Positions 8,201 through 19,129 of a stretch of 64,000 nucleotides of DNA are shown here, in pieces. The notes beneath the pieces were generated by a model. The model was not told the DNA's origin and searched no databases. It saw nothing but the letters and a program-made list of their open reading frames with translations. A program made the position numbers and the translations under genes. Each line of letters opens with the position of its first letter. Position 1 is the stretch's first letter. Source of the DNA: Melaminivora jejuensis (GTDB lineage: Bacteria; Pseudomonadota; Gammaproteobacteria; Burkholderiales; Burkholderiaceae_C); NCBI RefSeq assembly GCF_017811175.1, contig NZ_JACWIJ010000002.1, forward strand, positions 3,038,001 through 3,102,000, given 5' to 3'.

Positions 8201-8617
8201 GGCGGCAGTGGCGGCGAGAAGGAAATCATTGCCAGCTACGTGCTCACCGCGTCACTGTCCTACGCGCTGTGCCCGCCGGGGCGCAGCCTGCCGCTGATGG
8301 GCTCCATCGTGCTGGACGAGGCGTTCTCCAAAAGCTCCCAGGCCGTGGCCGCGCGCATCATCCAGGCGCTGCACGAGTTCGGCCTGCACGCGCTGTTCGT
8401 CACGCCCAACAAGGAACTGCGCCTGCTGCGCCAGCACACCAGAAGCGCCGTGCTGGTGCAGCGGCGCGGCGCCCAGGCGCTGCTGGCCAGCCTGTCGTGG
8501 CAGGAGATCGGCGCACGCGCTCAGCAGCACGCCAGCACGGCGGGTTTCATGCAAAAAACGCTGGAAACCGTTGACCAGCAAGCGCCAGAAGCTATTGATT
8601 TTGGAGCATCTGCATGA
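5240..8617 (+). CDS. jetC: Wadjet protein JetC (MukB-like SMC ATPase)
   Basis: This 1125-residue SMC-type ATPase is the DNA-extruding motor of Wadjet. The Walker A loop GATGSGKTTLIDAL lies at about residues 35-48. The centre (about 250-900) is a long Gln/Ala/Leu-rich coiled coil with a globular hinge-like part near 440-560. The ABC signature GSQGGSGGEKE is at about 986-996, and Walker B (SIVLDEAFSKSS) at about 1020-1031 has the Asp-Glu pair intact. The start is the ATG at 5240, two bases after the hepT stop with GAGG upstream, rather than earlier in-frame codons inside hepT. Two copies of the dispersed ~50-bp repeat lie in frame, one in the coiled coil (7122-7175) and one forming the extreme C-terminus. 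The stop overlaps the jetD ATG as ATGA. Confidence 0.9.
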   Translation: MTPSSYRLHALHLYNWGAFSGRHRAEFDAGNTAILGATGSGKTTLIDALMTLLCQHPRYNLASTGGHESDRDLASYVRGASGQGLASDGGAPVARPGRCVTGLAAQFVREGRAGEGDGSQRDELTLGALLWFDGSASSAAEMNKRWFFARGAGHGLDAWLEEHHGGGVRALARLEKSSDGLQMFSSKSAYLARVQRFFEVGANAFTLLNRAAGLKQLNSIDEIFRELVLDDHSAFDDALKVAASFDELAAIHAELDVANRQYLALLPLRELAASEAAQSAAVAEQQDLQALIAPWFARQGVRLWGARAAALDAALQALQAQLDSAQQQIDAARQQEQELLALYLGAGGAGIEDLRRELAAQQRLLAERQSHVQQYRQLARQLQLDWPEALSAAALAAHQAQAAPALAQLDARQQALQAAAEDAIAQEHQQRATLQALREQEQAVRQRPGSNVPPQFQQYRAQLAAELALAEDALPFVAELIEVPAAERAWRGAIERALGSQRLRILVPPQAIDRALAWVNQRHNHLHVRLLEARTPAQPPVFWDDGFAARLQLKAHALQGALRQLLTELDRHCVDSPEALRATPHTMTAQGLMSGRALHFDKHDHKRLDQDWMTGFDNRDRLAQLHEQIQAQTQSWQALTAIKKEALQSQAEAAQQRQLWASLQALRFDALDVAGVQQQAAVTQARLAALLDPQSDTAQAQARHEQAAQVRAALEEARRQLDQRQAAQQLELRQAHLQHERCAARVPGDEPTAQQDAALRRWLRITPDCEQLQEQERQAQQRAAEQLAQQQRRLAELHKDIIRQMARAQKEDRGALADQPQEVPALAPYLQRLQSLEEEALPEKRQRFQDYLNQASDQGVSTLLGGIDAQVDVIVERLAQLNQTLARVDFHSGRYLQLHPQPIVHPSLQELERCLRKLRSDRHIDDGGQAHFRALHAMVELLREHAGASRRTKAAQALLDARYRLQFAVHVLDRASGQVLERRTGSQGGSGGEKEIIASYVLTASLSYALCPPGRSLPLMGSIVLDEAFSKSSQAVAARIIQALHEFGLHALFVTPNKELRLLRQHTRSAVLVQRRGAQALLASLSWQEIGARAQQHASTAGFMQKTLETVDQQAPEAIDFGASA
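7122..7175 (-). repeat. Dispersed ~50-bp element, copy inside jetC
   Basis: The segment matches the complementary orientation of the intergenic repeat: a GGCGCAAACCC part, then CCTGGCAAGCGCTGACAGC, then TATCAAGAAAG. It is read in frame and encodes QIQAQTQSWQALTAIKKEAL within the coiled coil, where an inserted helical stretch would be tolerated. Confidence 0.6.
8549..8606 (-). repeat. Dispersed ~50-bp element forming the jetC 3' end
   Basis: GGAAACCGTTGACCAGCAAG, CGCCAGAAGCTATTG and ATTTTGG follow the repeat consensus in the complementary orientation. They supply the last ~17 residues of JetC (ETVDQQAPEAIDFGAS), just before the ATGA overlap with jetD. Confidence 0.55.
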
Positions 8618-9798
8618 AATCGCCCCTGGCGCTGGCCGAACATCTGGCGCGCCAGTGGCAGCGCGCCGACTGGCGCGAGCGGCACATCCTGCAGGCCAGG
8701 AGCGCCTGGCCGCTGCGCCTGTCCATCGGCGCGCCCAGCGCGCGCCAGTTCCGCGACGACGGGCCGGCCATTGCCCAGCACCTGCAGGCCTGGCGCGCCA
8801 TCGCGCAGCAGGGCCTGGGTGCGCTGCAATGGAGCGAGCGCCGCTACCAGGCCGGCGCCGCGCCGGTGCTGCTGCCGCTGCAGTGGGAGCTGGCGCGCCC
8901 CTCGCAGCTGCTGGCCGCCATCGAGACCCTGCGGCCCGCCGGCCACGCGCAACTGCGCGCCGACTGGAGCGCGCTGCAGCAACTGCTGGCGCAGACCGAT
9001 GCGCGCTTGCACCGCCTGCTGCTGCGCCGCCCGGCGCTGTGGCGCGACACGCCCACGCAGCAGGTCGTGGCTGCCGCCTGCCTGGCGCTGCAACTGGCCC
9101 CTGGCTGCGCCCAGGGCCGGCCCTTGCGCGCGCTGGCCGTGGCGGGCAACGACAGCAAGTTCTTCGAGCGCCACGCCAGCTTGCTGACCGCGCTGCTGGA
9201 CGTGCTGTTCGACGGCGAGGCCAGCCGCCAGGGCCTGGGCGCCTTTCTGGGCGCCAGCGCGGGCGACGAGCACTGGCTGCTGCTGTGCCCGCTGGCGCCG
9301 GGCCTGCTGCCCTTCGAGCGCCAGCGCGTGGCGGCCAGCGAGTTGCGCCAGCGCGCCCTGCCGGTGCAGGCCGGGCGCATCCTGCTGGTGGAAAACGAAC
9401 GCTGCCTGCACCTGCTGCCGCGCCCGCTGGCCGGCACGGTGGCGGTGCTGGGGGCCGGGCTGAATCTGGCCTGGCTGTGTGCGCCCTGGCTGCAGCAGCG
9501 CCGCATCGCCTACTGGGGCGACATCGACACCTGGGGCCTGGCCATGCTGGCGCGCGCCCGCGAGCATTTGCCGGCGCTGCAGCCGCTGCTGATGGACGCG
9601 GCCACCTTCGAGCGCCACGCCGAGCGCGCCGTGGCCGAGCCGGTCACTGCCCCGCCGCCGCAGGGCGGCCTGCTGCCGGCGCCGCAGCAGACTTTGTTCG
9701 AGCACCTGCAGGGGCTGGCGCGGGGCCGGCTGGAGCAGGAGTTTCTGGACGGCGAATGGGTGCGGGCTGCGGTCGAGGGTTGGGCGCTGGGTGGCTGA
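8614..9798 (+). CDS. jetD: Wadjet protein JetD (DUF3322/DUF2220, Toprim nuclease)
   Basis: This 394-residue protein has an N-terminal DUF3322-like DNA-binding part (about 1-180) and a C-terminal DUF2220 Toprim domain. The Toprim acidic residues are visible: the glutamate in ILLVENERCLHL (about 256-267) and the D-x-D of YWGDIDTWGLAM (about 300-311). In Wadjet, JetD is the topoisomerase VI-like subunit that cleaves the plasmid after the SMC motor has extruded it. The gene begins at an ATGA overlap with jetC, so the two are coupled. Length and motifs are complete with no sign of decay. It closes the defence operon; the next gene lies 240 bases downstream. Confidence 0.9.
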   Translation: MKSPLALAEHLARQWQRADWRERHILQARSAWPLRLSIGAPSARQFRDDGPAIAQHLQAWRAIAQQGLGALQWSERRYQAGAAPVLLPLQWELARPSQLLAAIETLRPAGHAQLRADWSALQQLLAQTDARLHRLLLRRPALWRDTPTQQVVAAACLALQLAPGCAQGRPLRALAVAGNDSKFFERHASLLTALLDVLFDGEASRQGLGAFLGASAGDEHWLLLCPLAPGLLPFERQRVAASELRQRALPVQAGRILLVENERCLHLLPRPLAGTVAVLGAGLNLAWLCAPWLQQRRIAYWGDIDTWGLAMLARAREHLPALQPLLMDAATFERHAERAVAEPVTAPPPQGGLLPAPQQTLFEHLQGLARGRLEQEFLDGEWVRAAVEGWALGG

Positions 9799-10039
9799 AC
9801 GGAAAATGAAAGGCTCGCCGCACCCACCCCGCAGTCCCGCTGGCGCGCGCACTGCGCAACTGAAACCGTCCTCCGTACCGTGAACCCACCAAGCCATCGC
9901 CCAGCCCGGTCGAGTAAACGCGTGCAGCGCACGGCTTGCCCCGCGCGGGTGCGCCCCTGGATGCGCAACCTGGATAACGCGCCATGCCCGGCTGGCTGAC
10001 GGTTGGCCACTTGGCGCAGCCAGCGGGAGCAGCGCTGGC
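9799..10039. other. Spacer after jetD
   Basis: These 241 bases contain no recognisable gene, terminator or RNA. They mark the boundary between the defence island and the spermidine-synthase-like gene. No direct repeat or attachment-site-like sequence was recognised. Confidence 0.35.
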
Positions 10040-11590
10040 ATGACCGCACCCGCCGCCGCGCCCGCCAGCTCCTCCACCCCGCGCGCCACCGACGTGGCGC
10101 TGCTGGCCAGCGTCTTCGTCATCGCCGCCTGCGGCCTGCTGTACGAGCTGGCCGCCGGCGCGCTGGCGTCGTACCTGCTGGGCGACTCGGTGCTGCAGTT
10201 CTCCACCATCATCGGCACCTATTTGTTTGCCATGGGCGTGGGCTCGTGGCTGTCGCGCTATTTCGAGCGCCAGCTGCCGGCGCATTTTCTACGCATAGAA
10301 CTGCTGGTAGCCCTTGTGGGTGGTGCGCTGCCAGCTATTCTTTTCATAGTGAACGCACATGTGCCGGGGGCCTTCCGGGTGCTGCTGTACACCCTGGTGC
10401 TGCTGGTGGGCACGCTGGTCGGGCTGGAGATCCCGCTGGTCATGCGCATCCTCAAGCGCAACGTGCGGCTGCAGGAGCTGGTCAGCCAGGTGCTGACGTT
10501 CGACTACCTCGGGGCGCTGGCGGTGTCGCTGGCCTTTCCGCTGCTGCTGGTGCCGCAGCTGGGGCTGGTGCGCACGGGCTTTCTGTTCGGCTTCATGAAC
10601 GCGGCCGTGGCGGTGTGGGCGCTGTGGCTGTTTCGCCATGAGCTGCGCCAGTTCCGCGCCCATGCGCTGGCCTGCGCCGCCGTGCTGGCCGCGTTGGCTG
10701 CCGGGCTGCTCGGCGCCGAGCAGCTCACGCGCTTTGCCGAGGACAAGTTCTACCAGGATCGCATCATCTTCAGCCAGGCCACGCCCTACCAGCGCATCGT
10801 GCTGACCCAGGGCCGCCAGGGCCTGCGCCTGTACTTGAACGGCAACCTGCAGTTCGCCGAGAGCGACGAGTACCGCTACCACGAGGCGCTGGTGCATCCG
10901 GCCATGGCGGCGCACGGCGGGCCGCGCCGCGTGGCCGTGCTGGGCGGGGGCGACGGCATGGCGGTGCGCGAGATCCTGCGCTACCCCTCGGTGCAGTCGG
11001 TCACGCTGGTCGAGCTCGACCCGGCCATGACGCGGCTGTTTGCCGACAACCCGCAGCTGGCACGCCTCAACGGCGGCGCGCTGCACGACGCGCGCGTGCA
11101 GGTGGTCAACCAGGATGCCTTCCAGTGGCTGCAGCAGCCCGATCTGGGCCACTTCGATGTCATCGTGGTGGACTTTCCCGACCCGACCAACTTCGCCATC
11201 GGCAAGCTCTACACCGACAGTTTTTACGCCCTGCTGCGCCAGCACCTGGCGGCCAGCGGCCATGCGGTGGTGCAGACCACCTCGCCGCTGGTGGCGCGCC
11301 AGAGTTTCTGGACGGTGGTGACGACCATCGAGGCTGCCGGCCTGCAGGCCGTGCCCTACCACGCCCACGTGCCCAGCTTTGGCGAATGGGGCTACGTCAT
11401 CGCCAGCCAGCGGCCCTGGCGCGCGCCGCGCGAGCTGCCCGCCGGCCTGCGCTTTCTGGACGCGGCCACGCTGCCCCTGCTGCTGGACTTCCCGCGCGAC
11501 ATGGCGCGCGTGCCGGCGCCGGTCAACCGCCTGTCCAACCAGGCGCTGGTCCACAGCTACGAGCAGGAATGGGGCCGGGTCGGGCATTGA
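10040..11590 (+). CDS. Membrane-anchored polyamine aminopropyltransferase-like protein
   Basis: This 516-residue protein has about six or seven hydrophobic segments in residues 20-210, then a spermidine-synthase fold. The S-adenosyl-type cofactor loop appears as VAVLGGGDGMAVREIL (about 297-312), followed by VELDPAMTRLFADN and the catalytic-side DVIVVDFPDPTNFAIGKLYT (about 372-391). Long forms with N-terminal membrane spans are common in proteobacteria, often beside small DUF350/DUF4178 proteins and an FAD oxidoreductase. Here only the oxidoreductase (16495) is retained, after two signalling genes. The substrate is not established, since many such proteins are annotated as spermidine synthase without proof. 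A copy of the dispersed repeat codes for part of one membrane segment (10310-10351). Confidence 0.75.
   Translation: MTAPAAAPASSSTPRATDVALLASVFVIAACGLLYELAAGALASYLLGDSVLQFSTIIGTYLFAMGVGSWLSRYFERQLPAHFLRIELLVALVGGALPAILFIVNAHVPGAFRVLLYTLVLLVGTLVGLEIPLVMRILKRNVRLQELVSQVLTFDYLGALAVSLAFPLLLVPQLGLVRTGFLFGFMNAAVAVWALWLFRHELRQFRAHALACAAVLAALAAGLLGAEQLTRFAEDKFYQDRIIFSQATPYQRIVLTQGRQGLRLYLNGNLQFAESDEYRYHEALVHPAMAAHGGPRRVAVLGGGDGMAVREILRYPSVQSVTLVELDPAMTRLFADNPQLARLNGGALHDARVQVVNQDAFQWLQQPDLGHFDVIVVDFPDPTNFAIGKLYTDSFYALLRQHLAASGHAVVQTTSPLVARQSFWTVVTTIEAAGLQAVPYHAHVPSFGEWGYVIASQRPWRAPRELPAGLRFLDAATLPLLLDFPRDMARVPAPVNRLSNQALVHSYEQEWGRVGH
10310..10351 (-). repeat. Dispersed ~50-bp element inside the aminopropyltransferase-like gene
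   Basis: TAGCCCTTGTGGGTGGTGCG, CTGCCAGCTATTC and TTTTCATAG resemble the complementary orientation of the repeat. The segment is read in frame as ALVGGALPAILFIV and forms part of a hydrophobic span. This is one of the more diverged copies. Confidence 0.4.
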
Positions 11591-11670
11591 GCGGCATTGG
11601 CCATAGGCCACTGCCTGGTAAGCGGATTCGTGACAATTGGATACGTCCTGTCCTTCCTACCGTGAACTGC

Positions 11671-15487
<3,817 letters not shown>

Positions 15488-15491
<4 letters not shown>

Positions 15492-16480
15492 CCGCCCCCG
15501 TCGATCGCCGCCCGCGATTGCTGCTCGTCGATGACGAGCCGACCAACCTGCAGGTGCTGCGCCAGATCCTGCAGCAGGACTACCGGCTGCTGTTTGCCAC
15601 CGACGGCGCCCGCGCGCTGGAGCTGGCCCGGGCGCAGCAGCCCGATTTGATCCTGCTGGACGTGATGATGCCGGGCATGGACGGCCTGGCCGTGTGCCAG
15701 GCGCTCAAGGCCGAGGCTGTCAGCGCCGCCATCCCGGTCATCTTCGTGACCGCGCTGTCCGACAGCCTGGATGAGGCGCGCGGCTTCGATGTCGGCTGCG
15801 TGGACTACATCAGCAAGCCCGTCAGCGCCCCGGTGGTGCGCGCGCGCGTGCGCACCCACCTGTCGCTGGTGCGCATGGACGAGCTGCGCGAGAGCCGGAT
15901 GCAGGTCATCCAGCGCCTGGGCCGCGCCGCCGAGTACAAGGACAACGAAACCGGGATGCACGTCATCCGCATGAGCCACTTCGCGCGGCTACTGGCGCTG
16001 GCCGCCGGCTGCGATGCCCAGTGGGCCGACGACCTGATGCACGCTGCGCCCATGCACGACGTGGGCAAGATCGGCATCCCCGACGCCATCCTGCAAAAGC
16101 CCGGCAAGCTGACCAGCGAGGAGTGGGCGGTCATGCGCACCCACCCCGAGGTGGGCGCCCAGATCATCGGCGAGCACCCTTCGGGCGTGCTGCGCCTGGC
16201 GCGCTCGCTGGCCCTGGAACACCACGAGAAATGGGACGGCAGCGGCTACCCGGCCGGCCTGGCCGGCGAGGCCATCAGCCTGGAGGCGCGCATCGTGGCG
16301 CTGGCCGACGTGTTCGACGCGCTGACCAGCGAGCGGCCCTACAAGGCCGCCTGGCCGGTCGAGCAGGCCATGGCCCTGATCACCGAGCAGGCCGGCCAGC
16401 ACTTCGACCCGGCGCTGGTGGCGCTGTTCGTTCCGCTGCTGCCGCAGTTGCTGCAAGTGCGCCAGCGCTGGGCCGACTGA
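15488..16480 (+). CDS. Response regulator with HD-GYP c-di-GMP phosphodiesterase output
   Basis: In this 330-residue regulator, the receiver has LLLVDDEPTNLQV at the N-terminus and the phosphoacceptor in LILLDVMMPGMDG (about residues 55-67). The HD-GYP domain follows at about 140-320 with the HAAPMHDVGKIGIP metal site, HHEKWDGSGYP and LADVFDALTSERPYK, all intact. Such proteins hydrolyse cyclic di-GMP. The ATG overlaps the last codons of the hybrid kinase as ATGA, and kinase plus HD-GYP regulator is a standard pairing, so the receiver is probably loaded through the kinase's HPt domain. A link with the c-di-GMP-responsive cellulose synthase 15 kb away is possible but not shown. Confidence 0.9.
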
Positions 16481-16494
16481 GCGGCAGGCTGCCC

Positions 16495-18179
16495 GTGCGC
16501 CGGCGCGTCCTTCTGGCGGCTGCCCCGCTGCTGGCCCTGGCCGGCTGCCAGCCGGCACGCGCACCCCTGGCGGGGGCTGGCAAGGCATGGACATGGCGCG
16601 CGGCCATGCGCTGCGCGAGCGTCTGGCGCAGGGTCTGGCGGTGCTGCCCGACGTGCAGCGGCGCACCGGCGTGCTGATCGCCGGCGCTGGCGTGGCCGGC
16701 CTGGCGGCGGCGCGCGCGCTGCGCCTGGCCGGTGCGCCGGACTGTGCCGTGCTGGAGCTGGAGGACAGCGCTGGCGGCAACAGCCGCGCCGCCAGCGTGC
16801 AAGGCCTGCCCTGCCCGATGGGCGCGCACTACCTGCCAGTGCCGGGCGAGCACGCGCCCGAAGTGCAGGATCTGCTGGAAGAACTCGGCCTGCGCCAGCG
16901 CATCGCCGGGCGCTGGCACTACGGCGGCCCGGCAGGCCGGCACCTGGTGCATAGCCCGCAGGAGCGCCTGTACCTGCACGGCCACTGGCAGGAGGGCCTG
17001 CTGCCACTCGCCGGCGTGGGCCGCGCCACGCTGGCGCAGTACCGGCGCTTTGCCGCGCGCGTGCGCGAGTTGGCGCAGGCCGCGCCGTTTGCCATGCCGG
17101 CCCTGCGCGGCTGGAAGCAAAATCAGCCGCAAAGCCCCGTCCATCAAGCGCTGGATGCTATGTTTTTTGCGGATTGGCTGGGCCGCGAGGGCCTGGACGA
17201 TGCCTATCTGCGCTGGTACCTGGACTACTGCTGCCGCGACGACTACGGCGCCGGCGCGGCCCGCGTCTCGGCCTGGGCCGGCATCCACTATTTCGCCAGC
17301 CGGCACGGCTTTGCCGCGCCCGGCGAGGACGCCGGCGAGGAGCATGGCGTGCTGACCTGGCCCGAGGGCAACGGCTGGCTGACGCAGCGCCTGGCTGCGC
17401 CGCTGCTGGCACAGGGGCAGTTGCACGCCGGGCGCAGCGTGCTGCGCATCGCCGAGGGCCGGCATGGCGTCGAGGTGGACTGCCTGGTACACGCCAGCGG
17501 CCAGGTCGAGCGCTGGCAGGCGGCGCGCTGCATCGTCGCGCTGCCGGTGTTCGTCGCCGCGCGCGTCGTGGCCGAGGGCGCGCCGGCCTTTCTGCCCGAG
17601 GCGGCGCGGCGCCTGTCTTGGGCGCCCTGGCTGGTGGCCAACCTGCGCCTGGACAGCCCGCTGACCGACGTGCCCGGCGCCGCGCCAGCCTGGGACAACG
17701 TGCTCCACGCCGACACCGTGCCCGGCGGCCTGGGCTACGTCGATGCCGGCCACCAGCGCCTGGCTGGCGGTGCGCTGCTGACCGGCCCGGTGGTGCTGAC
17801 CTATTACCAGGCGCTGGGCGATGCGCCCGATGCACGCCAGCGGCTGCTGCAGCAGGACTGGCAGCACTGGGTGCAGCCGGTGCTGGCCTCGCTGGCCGGC
17901 GCGCATCCGGATCTGCCCGGGCGCGTCACGCACGCGCAGCTCACGCGCTACGGCCACGCCATGTCCATCCCGACGCCTGGATTGCAGCAATTTTTGAGTC
18001 AAATCGGCACTTTGCCCATGCCAGACAAGCGCTTCCAGCTATCAAACGGAGAGCGAACCAGAACCCTGCCGACGCCGCGCAGCGCCCGGCTGCTGTTCGC
18101 CCACGCCGACTGGTCGGGCTATTCGGTGTTCGAGGAAGCCTTCACGCGCGGCCATGCGGCGGGGCTGGCGGCGGCGTAG
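16495..18179 (+). CDS. FAD-dependent oxidoreductase with lipoprotein signal; frame break near the N-terminus
   Basis: The FAD-binding fold (VLIAGAGVAGLAAARAL) is followed by an amine-oxidase/NAD(P)-binding-like body of about 500 residues and a closing DWSGYSVFEEAFTRG, which covers the second flavin contact. An excellent lipoprotein signal (MRRRVLLAAAPLLALAGCQ, GTG start 16495) lies directly upstream in another frame. Adding one G to the run at 16572-16576 joins them and yields LAGGWQGMDMARG, as in relatives. Without it, translation could begin at ATG 16587 and give a cytosolic protein. Relatives are neighbours of spermidine-synthase-like genes, as here. Two copies of the dispersed repeat interrupt the body in frame (17113-17166, 17987-18050). 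The substrate is unknown. Confidence 0.72.
17113..17166 (-). repeat. Dispersed ~50-bp element, first copy in the FAD oxidoreductase
   Basis: AAAATCAGCCGCAAAGCCCC, GTCCATCAAGCGCTGGATGC and TATGTTTTTT follow the consensus in the complementary orientation. In-frame translation gives KQNQPQSPVHQALDAMF. Confidence 0.6.
17987..18050 (-). repeat. Dispersed ~50-bp element, second copy in the FAD oxidoreductase
   Basis: This copy is nearly complete, including the distal TTTTTGAGTCAAATCGGC end, then TTGCCCATGCCAGACAAGCG and CTTCCAGCTATCAAACG. It is read in frame as FLSQIGTLPMPDKRFQLSNG close to the C-terminus, between a HAMSIPTPG segment and the final flavin-binding motif. Confidence 0.7.
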
Positions 18180-18180
18180 G

Positions 18181-18975
18181 TCAGCGCGGCAACTGACGCA
18201 GGAAATCCAGCAGCGCCGCGTTGACCGGCTGCGGATGCGTCAGGTTGGGCGCGTGGCCGGCGCCCGGGATGACCACCATGCGCGCATCGGGCAGGCTGGC
18301 CGCCATGGCGCGGGCGCGCTCGATGTCGATGGCCTGGTCGGCATCGCCGTGGATGACCAGCGCCGGCGCCTGGATGCGGGCGATCTCGCCGCTGATGTCG
18401 TCGCGCGAGGCCAGCGTGGTGAAGGCTGCCAGCAGGTCGCCGGGCTGCATTTGCTGCCACTTGGCGCGCCAGGCGGCAGCGCCCTCCCAGCCCTGGCCCA
18501 GGATGATGTGCTCGATGCCCACGGCGCGCTCGTCGGACAGGCCGGACTGCAGCCACTCCTGCACGATCATCTGGTGGCCGGCCATCTTGTGCTCCTCCTC
18601 GGGCAAGGCCTGGGTGTCGATCAGCACCAGGGCGCGCACGGCATCCGGGTGGCGCAGCGCCGCGCGCAGCGACAGATAGCCGCCCTGCGACATGCCGGCA
18701 AACACCGCGCGCTGCACGCCCAGGTGTGCCAGCAGGGCCACGGCGTCATCCGCTGAGTCGTAGTAGCTGAAGGGCGCGCATTCGCCGGTGGCCGTCTGGC
18801 CGTGGGCGCGCTCGTCCCAGCAGATGCAGCGCCAGCCGAGATTGGCCAGCGCCTGCACCTGCGGCGCGAACATGCTGCTGTCCATCAGCAGGCCGTGCGA
18901 GAAAAGGATGGCCGGGCCGTCGCCGCCGGTGTCCTCGTAGTACAGACGCTGGCCGTTGACCTGGGCGTGGGGCAT
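18181..18975 (-). CDS. Alpha/beta-fold hydrolase
   Basis: This 264-residue alpha/beta hydrolase has a complete catalytic triad. The nucleophile elbow is GMSQGG, the acid lies in VIHGDADQAID, and the histidine in PGAGHAPNL. The oxyanion-side motif FSHGLLMD follows the first strand. The start at 18975 is preceded by AGGAG at 6-7 bases spacing. It is convergent with the FAD oxidoreductase, whose stop lies one base away. Sequence alone does not separate esterase, haloperoxidase-like and other hydrolase roles. Confidence 0.85.
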   Translation of the reverse strand: MPHAQVNGQRLYYEDTGGDGPAILFSHGLLMDSSMFAPQVQALANLGWRCICWDERAHGQTATGECAPFSYYDSADDAVALLAHLGVQRAVFAGMSQGGYLSLRAALRHPDAVRALVLIDTQALPEEEHKMAGHQMIVQEWLQSGLSDERAVGIEHIILGQGWEGAAAWRAKWQQMQPGDLLAAFTTLASRDDISGEIARIQAPALVIHGDADQAIDIERARAMAASLPDARMVVIPGAGHAPNLTHPQPVNAALLDFLRQLPR

Positions 18976-19129
18976 GTGTGTCTCCTGTCGTTGTCGGTGG
19001 TTGAAAAAGCTGCAGGGCGCCATGCTTGGGCTGCCGGCGCCGGCGTGCAGTCGCGCAGGGGACATGCCGGGGACGTGCCAGGGGCCACCCGGATGCCCTG
19101 GCCTGCCTGGCAAGCACCCGGCCCCGGCT

